5,149 nucleotides of DNA from Candidatus Saccharibacteria bacterium RIFCSPHIGHO2_02_FULL_47_12 (lineage in GTDB: Bacteria; Patescibacteriota; Saccharimonadia; Saccharimonadales; JANWIN01), in NCBI GenBank assembly GCA_001790455.1, contig MGCP01000005.1, positions 1 to 5,149 on the forward strand, given 5' to 3'. Both the position numbers and the translations under genes were made by a program. The first letter of the stretch is position 1; each line of letters starts with the position of its first letter. Positions 1 to 5,149 of the stretch are shown in pieces. The notes beneath the pieces are model-generated. The model worked only from the letters and a program-made list of their open reading frames with translations, ran no database searches and had not been told where the DNA came from.

Positions 1-1103
1 AAAAGGCCAAAGAAGTCCGTGACACGTCTCAGCGCATGACCACAGGCAAACACGGTAAGGTTGTGGGAGTAAAGGTATTTTCACGCGAACACGGCCACGA
101 ACTAAAGGCCGGCGTAATTATGCAGATCCAGATCTTTGTGGCCCAAATGCGCAAGATCGCAGTAGGCGACAAATTGGGTGGACGCCACGGAAACAAGGGC
201 GTAATAGCCAGGATTTTGCCAGTAGAAGACATGCCATTTACAGAGGACGGCACGCCAGTAGATGTGATCCTAAACCCTCTAGGCGTGCCTTCGCGTATGA
301 ACGTTGGTCAGTTGTTTGAAACTCACTTGGGCATGGCGGCTAGGGCACTGGGTATCCATGTGGCAAGCCCGCCATTTAACGGCGTAAGCGAAGATAAAAT
401 TAAAGAACTACTTAAAGAAGCCAAACTGCCAGAAGACGGCAAACAACAGCTTTACGACGGTCGTACCGGCGAGGCGTTTAGTGAACGAACAACGGTTGGC
501 TCAATGTACATCATCAAGCTAAACCACATGATTGCAGACAAGATCCACGCCCGTTCAACTGGCCCATACACTATGGTTACCCAGCAACCTCTTGGCGGCA
601 AAGCCCAAAACGGCGGCCAGCGCTTTGGCGAAATGGAAGTCTGGGCGCTAGAAGCATATGGTGCGTCTAACATCTTGCAAGAAATGCTTACCATTAAATC
701 AGACGATGTTTACGGCCGAAGCAAAGCCTACGAGTCCATCATTAAAAACACTGAAATTGTCGGTCCAAAAGTACCAGAGAGCTTTAACGTGTTGGTCAAA
801 GAATTACAAGGCCTAGGCCTAAAGGTTGACCTAATCACTTCAAACGAAGTGGTTGACGCAGAAGACGTGCTGGCCACAAATATTAAAGACGAGGCCAAAC
901 ACTTGTCAGAAGTAGAAGTACCCAGCGAGCCGGTTTCTGAAGTAGATGTCACTAGCGATGCCACGGTTGACCAGTTTGACGTCATAGAAATTAGTGACGA
1001 ATTTGGTGGCGGAGTAGCTTTGGCTGATGATGCTGCTGCTGCCTCAGACGACGATGACACGGCCGTAGTTACCGCAGACGAAGAAGAAAGCAAGGAGGCC
1101 TAA
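1..1103 (+). CDS. rpoB: RNA polymerase beta subunit RpoB, C-terminal part (5' truncated by window)
   Basis: This is the C-terminal part of the beta subunit of the core RNA polymerase, which with beta' forms the catalytic cleft. The frame is open from base 3 (366 codons to the TAA at 1101-1103). The residues before the ATG at 36 (KEVRDTSQR) are RpoB-like, so that ATG is internal and the true start lies upstream of the window. Recognisable blocks are GDKLGGRHGNKG (165-200), whose two lysines correspond to the active-centre K1065 and K1073 of E. coli, then NPLGVPSRMN, HLGMAARALGIH, LYDGRTGE, HARSTGPY, TQQPLGGKAQ, GQRFGEMEVWALEAYG and PESFNVLVKELQGLGL. The gammaproteobacterial insertion after HLGMAA is absent, as in Gram-positive RpoB. 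The conserved core ends near base 833 and is followed by an 89-residue acidic, low-complexity tail. The fragment contains no cysteine. Identity is certain from the motifs and from rpoC downstream. Confidence 0.98.
   Translation, partial: KAKEVRDTSQRMTTGKHGKVVGVKVFSREHGHELKAGVIMQIQIFVAQMRKIAVGDKLGGRHGNKGVIARILPVEDMPFTEDGTPVDVILNPLGVPSRMNVGQLFETHLGMAARALGIHVASPPFNGVSEDKIKELLKEAKLPEDGKQQLYDGRTGEAFSERTTVGSMYIIKLNHMIADKIHARSTGPYTMVTQQPLGGKAQNGGQRFGEMEVWALEAYGASNILQEMLTIKSDDVYGRSKAYESIIKNTEIVGPKVPESFNVLVKELQGLGLKVDLITSNEVVDAEDVLATNIKDEAKHLSEVEVPSEPVSEVDVTSDATVDQFDVIEISDEFGGGVALADDAAAASDDDDTAVVTADEEESKEA
834..1100 (+). other. Acidic, probably disordered C-terminal tail of RpoB
   Basis: After the last conserved RpoB block (ELQGLGLKVDL) the frame continues for 89 residues. 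By hand count 28 are Asp or Glu and only 3 are Lys, with no Arg. The tail contains a SEVEV/SEVDV near-repeat and an Ala/Asp run encoded by simple trinucleotide repeats at about 1026-1057. E. coli beta stops within a few residues of this point; Bacillus beta has a shorter acidic tail. The tail is probably disordered. Its function is unknown; an electrostatic contact surface or a protein-protein tether is only inference. The frame is intact up to the stop that couples to rpoC, so this is real coding sequence and not read-through of junk. Confidence 0.85.
1092..1098 (+). promoter_or_regulatory. Shine-Dalgarno of rpoC inside the rpoB end
   Basis: AAGGAGG lies within the last codons of rpoB (in Ser-Lys-Glu-Ala-stop), with 6 bases between it and the rpoC ATG at 1105. 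It is a full anti-Shine-Dalgarno match at a good distance. Only one base separates the rpoB stop (1101-1103) from the rpoC start, so ribosomes finishing rpoB can reinitiate on rpoC, which suits the 1:1 stoichiometry of beta and beta'. It also shows that this organism uses Shine-Dalgarno initiation, in contrast with rpsL downstream. Confidence 0.92.
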
Positions 1104-1104
1104 A

Positions 1105-4100
1105 ATGCGACGCTATACACCCGGAACCAACATTGCAGATTTTGACGCAGTCAGATTGGCTGTAGCCAGCCCAGAAGACATCTTAGACTGGAGCCACGGC
1201 GAAGTAACCAAACCAGAAACTATTAACTACCGTACACAAAAACCAGAGCGTGATGGTCTTTTCTGCGAGCGCATCTTTGGCCCAGTTAAAGACATTAACC
1301 CACACGACGCCAAGTACAAAGGCGTAAGAAGCCGCGAGGCAGCCGTGGACAAAAACGGCGAAATTGTTACAAAAAGCATTGTGCGCCGTGAACGCATGGG
1401 GCATATTTCTTTGGCTACGCCAGTTGCCCATATCTGGTTCCTGCGCGGTACGCCAAGCGCCATAGGTCTAGTACTGGGTATGACGGTAAAAAACCTAGAG
1501 CGCGTAGCATATTTTGCCAGTTACATAATTAAAGAAGCAGACACAGATAAAGTTGGGCAAATACTAGCAGATAAAGAAGCACAATATAGCGCGGGCATAG
1601 AGGCTATCAAGCAGCGTTTTGAAAAACAAGCCGCAAAAGAGGGTGAAAAAGCCGATGTAAAGGCATTGGCAGAAGCCCAGACCAAAGAAATCGACGAACT
1701 AACCAAAGACTTTGAGCTGTATAAAGAACAAGCTACTGGACTGGCCAAGCTAAACCTGATCAACGAAACAGACTACCGCAACCTTCCAGACGATCTGCAA
1801 AAGCTAGTCAAAGTTGGCATGGGCGGGTCGTCGCTTAAGGATTTGCTAGAAGAAGTAGACCTGGGCAAGCTCATAGGCGAGCTTGCCAAAGAAGCCGAAG
1901 AAGCCAAAGGCCAACGAAAAAAGAAGATTATGAAGCGTCTCAGGCTGCTAGAAAGCATGCAAAACGCCGGTATCAAGCCATCTAGCTTGTGCGTAAGCGT
2001 ATTGCCGGTGATTCCTCCAGACCTACGCCCCATGGTGCAGCTAACTGGTGGGCGGTTTGCTACATCTGACCTAAACGACCTATACCGCCGCGTAATCAAC
2101 CGTAATAACCGATTAAAGAAGCTGATTGACCTAAACGCCCCAGAAGTAATTCGCCGCAACGAGCAACGCATGCTTCAGGAAGCGGTCGATGCTTTAATAG
2201 ACAACAACAACGCCCGATCTGGTCGAGCAGTAGCTGCTACTGGTCAGCGCCGCCGCCTAAAGTCACTTTCTGACATGCTAAAGGGCAAACAAGGCCGGTT
2301 CCGCCAGAACTTACTTGGAAAGCGCGTAGACTACTCTGGCCGATCTGTAATTGTGGCCGGTCCAGAGCTAAAGATTGACCAATGCGGTCTGCCAAAAATG
2401 ATGGCCTTAGAGCTATTTAAACCGTTTGTAATCGGTTATCTAATAGAAAACGAATTTGCACACAACATTAGAAGCGCCACCCGCATGATAGAAATGGGCG
2501 AGACAGAGGTTTGGGACGCGCTAGACGAAGTCATTAAGGGCAAGTACGTACTGCTTAACCGTGCACCGTCACTTCACCGCCTAAGTATTCAGGCATTTAA
2601 ACCAGTACTGATTGAGGGTAAAGCCATACAGTTGCACCCGCTGGTCTGCAAGGGCTTCAACGCCGACTTTGACGGAGACCAAATGGCTGTTCATCTGCCG
2701 CTTAGCAACGCCGCCCAAGCCGAAGCCAGGGATATTATGGCAGCTAATAAAAACCTGCTAAAACCAGCCGACGGTTCACCAATTTTACATATAGAACAAG
2801 ACATTGTGCTTGGTTGCTACTTCCTGACCTATGAAAGACACGGCGTCACAGGCAAGACATTTAACTTTTCTAGCACAGACGAAGCTTTAATGGCCCTAGA
2901 CGGGGGCAAAATCAAGCTACAAAGCCGCGTACGCGTGCCAGTGCGTGGTGAAAAGCGCGAAACTACACTTGGACGAATTTTGTTTAACGAAATCTTTCCA
3001 GAAGACTTTCCGTACCAAGACGACACCATGACCAAGAAAAAGCTTGGCGCAGTTATGGCCAAGGTTTATGCCCGTTATGGTCAAATAGAAACTGCCCGCA
3101 TAGCTGATGACCTAAAAGATCTGGGCTTTACCTACGCAACTTTGTCTGGGTTGTCTATGGGCATGACTGACTTTAGTGCGGTACAAGGCCTGTCTGAGTT
3201 ACTGGGAGACGGCGAAAAACGCGCCGCAGAAATCAGCGATCAGTTTAACCAAGGCTTTATAACCGACGACGAAAGATACCGTCTAACGGTTGAAACTTGG
3301 ATGGATACTGACGCCAAGGTACAAACGCGCTTGAGCGAACAGTTTGCCAAAGAAGACAGTTCCATGTCTGTGGCAGTTGTGTCTGGTGCACGTGGTAACA
3401 TTGGCCAGGTAAAAATGGCTGTGGGCATGCTGGGCACCATGACCGACGCGACCGGCCGTGCCATTGAGCTCCCCATTCGGTCCAGCTACAAATACGGCCT
3501 AACGCCGCTAGAGTACTTTACCGCTACCCGTGGTGCGCGTAAGGGTATGATTGACACTGCGCTTAAAACTGCCGACTCTGGCTACCTAACCCGCCGTTTA
3601 GTAGATGTTGCCCAAGACGTGTTTACGTTAGAAGAAGGCGTAGAAGATCTGGGATTTGCTATTTACCGTTCTGACTCAGACGAAATTGGCGTAAGCTACG
3701 CTTCTAGGCTAGAAGGCCGGTTTGCAGCCGAAGACATTGGCAAGCATGTTAAATCCGGCGAAATCGTTACTGCCGACATAGCCGCAGCAATCGATGCCGA
3801 CGCCAAACTAGACGGTGTAAAGATCATGAGCGTTCTCTCGTCTAACGGCGTAAGAGGCATTAGCCGCAAATCTTACGGACTAGACCCTGCCACCGGCGAG
3901 CTAGTGGCATCAGAGCACCCAGTGGGCGTAATTGCTGCCCAAAGTATTGGTGAACCGGGCACGCAGCTAACACTAAAGACCTTCCACGCAGGTGGTGTGG
4001 CTGGAGAAGACATTACCACCGGTCTGCCCCGTGTAGAAGAGTTGTTTGAAGTCCGCACACCAAAAGGCCAGGCATATCTGTCTGAAATTTCCGGTACTGT

Positions 4101-4911
4101 GAAGACATGGGAAGATGGCGACCATTACGTGGTAGAAGTTACCGCCAAAGAAGGCGGCAAAGTTGTGCTAAACCTCGACGACCGTAAGCCCACCGCCAAA
4201 GAAGGCGATGAAGTAGCTATAGGCGACGTGGTTGCAGAGGGCGCCAAAGGTGCAAACCCATTGGTAGCTTCTGTTTCTGGCAAAGTCCACCTTACCCAAA
4301 AGGCCATCACTATCAAACCCGACAAAGACATTGTGGACCGCTATGAAATACCCGGTTTCAAACAACTTACAACTAAAAACGGCGACGAAGTACTAGCTGG
4401 CCAGCGCCTAACCAACGGTTCTATAAACTTGCATGAGCTCATGCGCCTTTCTGGCATTGAGGCCACGCAGCGTTACATCATGAACGAGATTTTGAAAATA
4501 TTTGTCAGCCAGGGCCAAACCATAGCCGACAAGCACCTAGAGATTATTGTGCGGCAAATGTTTAGCCGCGTACAAATAGAAGACGCTGGCGACAGTGAGT
4601 TTGTAACTGGCGACATTGTAAGCAAGGTTTCGGTGCTAGAGGCAAACGAACAACTTGTAAAAGAAGGCAAAAAACCCACCGAGTTTGACCAATTGCTGCT
4701 TGGCATAACCAAAGCCTCACTTTCTACTGATTCGTTCCTTTCTGCTGCTAGCTTCCAGGACACCACGCGGGTACTTATAGCCGCTGCCACTAGCGGCAAG
4801 GTAGACCACTTGTTTGGCTTAAAGGAAAACGTCATCCTTGGTCGCCGCATACCAGTAGGTACCGGCGCTCGCAGCTTAACCGATGTAGAAGAAGTTGAAG
4901 AAAAAGAGTAA
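1105..4911 (+). CDS. rpoC: RNA polymerase beta' subunit RpoC, complete, lacking both zinc sites
   Basis: This is the largest core RNA polymerase subunit. It holds the catalytic Mg ion, the bridge helix and the trigger loop. The 1268-residue product is complete. In order: N-terminal clamp with GLFCERIFGPVKD (from about 51) and RRERMGHI; charged helical insertion (about 147-213); PVIPPDLRPM and the clamp/sigma-binding helices (about 305-366); GKQGRFRQNLLGKRVDYSG (394-412); catalytic NADFDGDQMA (519-528; Mg ligands D521, D523, D525); secondary-channel rim helices (about 680-735); F-loop SGARG (760-764); bridge helix (about 800-836); trigger loop (about 953-978) with H961; C-terminal DKHLEIIVRQM and GLKENVILGRRIPVGTG. 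SI3 is absent. The start is the only reasonable one: it matches the usual N-terminus (YTPGTNIADFDAVRLAVASPE) and has a consensus Shine-Dalgarno. Oddities: all eight zinc-binding cysteines are replaced, and several trigger-loop, F-loop and bridge-helix residues are atypical. Only five cysteines remain (54, 296, 427, 515, 571), none at a zinc-ligand position. Identity is certain. Confidence 0.99.
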   Translation: MRRYTPGTNIADFDAVRLAVASPEDILDWSHGEVTKPETINYRTQKPERDGLFCERIFGPVKDINPHDAKYKGVRSREAAVDKNGEIVTKSIVRRERMGHISLATPVAHIWFLRGTPSAIGLVLGMTVKNLERVAYFASYIIKEADTDKVGQILADKEAQYSAGIEAIKQRFEKQAAKEGEKADVKALAEAQTKEIDELTKDFELYKEQATGLAKLNLINETDYRNLPDDLQKLVKVGMGGSSLKDLLEEVDLGKLIGELAKEAEEAKGQRKKKIMKRLRLLESMQNAGIKPSSLCVSVLPVIPPDLRPMVQLTGGRFATSDLNDLYRRVINRNNRLKKLIDLNAPEVIRRNEQRMLQEAVDALIDNNNARSGRAVAATGQRRRLKSLSDMLKGKQGRFRQNLLGKRVDYSGRSVIVAGPELKIDQCGLPKMMALELFKPFVIGYLIENEFAHNIRSATRMIEMGETEVWDALDEVIKGKYVLLNRAPSLHRLSIQAFKPVLIEGKAIQLHPLVCKGFNADFDGDQMAVHLPLSNAAQAEARDIMAANKNLLKPADGSPILHIEQDIVLGCYFLTYERHGVTGKTFNFSSTDEALMALDGGKIKLQSRVRVPVRGEKRETTLGRILFNEIFPEDFPYQDDTMTKKKLGAVMAKVYARYGQIETARIADDLKDLGFTYATLSGLSMGMTDFSAVQGLSELLGDGEKRAAEISDQFNQGFITDDERYRLTVETWMDTDAKVQTRLSEQFAKEDSSMSVAVVSGARGNIGQVKMAVGMLGTMTDATGRAIELPIRSSYKYGLTPLEYFTATRGARKGMIDTALKTADSGYLTRRLVDVAQDVFTLEEGVEDLGFAIYRSDSDEIGVSYASRLEGRFAAEDIGKHVKSGEIVTADIAAAIDADAKLDGVKIMSVLSSNGVRGISRKSYGLDPATGELVASEHPVGVIAAQSIGEPGTQLTLKTFHAGGVAGEDITTGLPRVEELFEVRTPKGQAYLSEISGTVKTWEDGDHYVVEVTAKEGGKVVLNLDDRKPTAKEGDEVAIGDVVAEGAKGANPLVASVSGKVHLTQKAITIKPDKDIVDRYEIPGFKQLTTKNGDEVLAGQRLTNGSINLHELMRLSGIEATQRYIMNEILKIFVSQGQTIADKHLEIIVRQMFSRVQIEDAGDSEFVTGDIVSKVSVLEANEQLVKEGKKPTEFDQLLLGITKASLSTDSFLSAASFQDTTRVLIAAATSGKVDHLFGLKENVILGRRIPVGTGARSLTDVEEVEEKE

Positions 4912-4923
4912 AGGTGTTAGAAT
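4895..4923 (+). promoter_or_regulatory. Candidate sigma70-type promoter for rpsL, inside the rpoC end
   Basis: TTGAAG (4895-4900, four of six to TTGACA), a 17-base spacer, then TAGAAT (4918-4923, five of six to TATAAT) preceded by TG one base upstream (4915-4916, an extended -10). Both elements and the optimal spacing are visible directly. Transcription would be expected to start near 4930, about two bases before the rpsL ATG at 4932, giving a leaderless or almost leaderless mRNA. The -35 and spacer overlap the last codons of rpoC. Function is inferred from sequence only; a chance match in an AT-rich gap is possible, but the absence of a well-placed Shine-Dalgarno at rpsL makes the idea coherent. 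Confidence 0.5.
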
Positions 4924-4931
4924 AACGCGTC

Positions 4932-5149
4932 ATGCCAACAATAAATCAGCTAGTTAGAAAACCACGAAAGAAGACCGGCAAAAAGCCAGGTTCACCCGCA
5001 CTAGACCGCGTGGTTAATAACTTGCGCACTAAAAGTTACGAAAAGCATTCGCCATTTAAGCGTGGGGTTTGCATAAAGGTTACGACCAAGACGCCTAAAA
5101 AGCCAAACTCGGCACTTCGCAAGGTGGCCCGTGTGCGCCTGACCAATGG
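4932..5149 (+). CDS. rpsL: Ribosomal protein S12 (uS12), N-terminal part (3' truncated by window)
   Basis: S12 is a small-subunit ribosomal protein at the decoding centre. 72 full codons are present before the window ends. The start is fixed: MPTINQLVRKPRKK is the classic S12 N-terminus, and upstream in frame there are only GTC and CGC before a TAA at 4923-4925. Conserved blocks are SPAL, KRGVC (residues 43-47) and TPKKPNSALRKVARVRLTN (54-72). K56 is the counterpart of the streptomycin-resistance lysine (K43 in E. coli with Met counted, K56 in B. subtilis) and is in the wild-type state. Relative to E. coli there are 13 extra residues between SPAL and KRGVC (DRVVNNLRTKSYEKHSPF), the same length as in Firmicutes S12. 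It lies 20 bases after rpoC. AAAGGTG near the rpoC stop is too far (about 15 bases) to serve as a normal Shine-Dalgarno. Confidence 0.97.
   Translation, partial: MPTINQLVRKPRKKTGKKPGSPALDRVVNNLRTKSYEKHSPFKRGVCIKVTTKTPKKPNSALRKVARVRLTN

Noticed and set aside
36..38. ATG at 36 as the start of rpoB
   Set aside because: The frame is open upstream to base 3, and the residues encoded there continue the RpoB alignment, so the gene begins outside the window.
728..1093. 121-codon serine-rich open frame on the - strand
   Set aside because: Its serine richness is the mirror of the acidic and alanine codons of the RpoB tail, so it is a composition artefact.
1773..2171. 132-codon open frame on the - strand
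   Set aside because: It lies wholly inside the conserved part of rpoC, shows no recognisable protein and is serine/arginine-rich as expected for an antisense shadow.
4473..4850. 125-codon open frame on the - strand
   Set aside because: Antisense to the conserved C-terminus of rpoC, with no recognisable motif and no Shine-Dalgarno evidence.
1105..4911. Recoded stop codon or frameshift in rpoC (considered because some CPR lineages reassign UGA)
   Set aside because: The frame is continuous through every conserved block and contains no in-frame TGA, so the standard code explains it.
4910..4916. AAAGGTG as the Shine-Dalgarno of rpsL
   Set aside because: It ends about 15 bases before the ATG, well outside the normal spacing, and overlaps the rpoC stop. 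A weak long-range role cannot be excluded.
4912..4931. Terminator between rpoC and rpsL
   Set aside because: The 20-base gap has no inverted repeat and no T-tract, so the operon most likely continues.

Overview
The window is a short piece of a bacterial core transcription/translation operon, read entirely from the + strand. It holds the 3' part of rpoB (RNA polymerase beta), a complete rpoC (beta'), and the first 72 codons of rpsL (ribosomal protein S12). This rpoB-rpoC-rpsL order is widespread in bacteria. There is no mobile element, CRISPR array, RNA gene or non-coding stretch longer than 20 bases. Translation follows the standard code: both stops are TAA, and no in-frame TGA interrupts the conserved protein blocks.

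Organism: the beta' subunit lacks the large trigger-loop insertion (SI3) of proteobacteria. It carries a charged helical insertion near residues 147-213, as Gram-positive and actinobacterial polymerases do, and S12 has the 13-residue insertion known from Firmicutes. The beta' sequence nevertheless departs from all of those groups at positions that are normally near-invariant. My best guess is a member of the Candidate Phyla Radiation (Patescibacteria), possibly Saccharibacteria. This rests on recall of the general look of those sequences, not on a search, and is held with moderate confidence.

Layout: 1-1103 is rpoB, ending in an 89-residue acidic tail. A consensus Shine-Dalgarno lies inside its last codons, and one base separates its stop from rpoC. 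1105-4911 is rpoC. 4912-4931 is a 20-base gap. 4932 to the window end is rpsL, which has no well-placed Shine-Dalgarno but does have a near-consensus promoter ending 8 bases before its ATG, so a leaderless or nearly leaderless transcript is possible.

Most notable: all eight cysteines that hold the two structural zinc ions in beta' of typical bacterial RNA polymerase are replaced, although the rest of the subunit, including the catalytic Mg-binding NADFDGD motif, is intact. The polymerase therefore looks free of both beta' zinc sites. Several bridge-helix, F-loop and trigger-loop residues next to the active site are also unusual for bacteria, and some match the archaeal/Pol II state.
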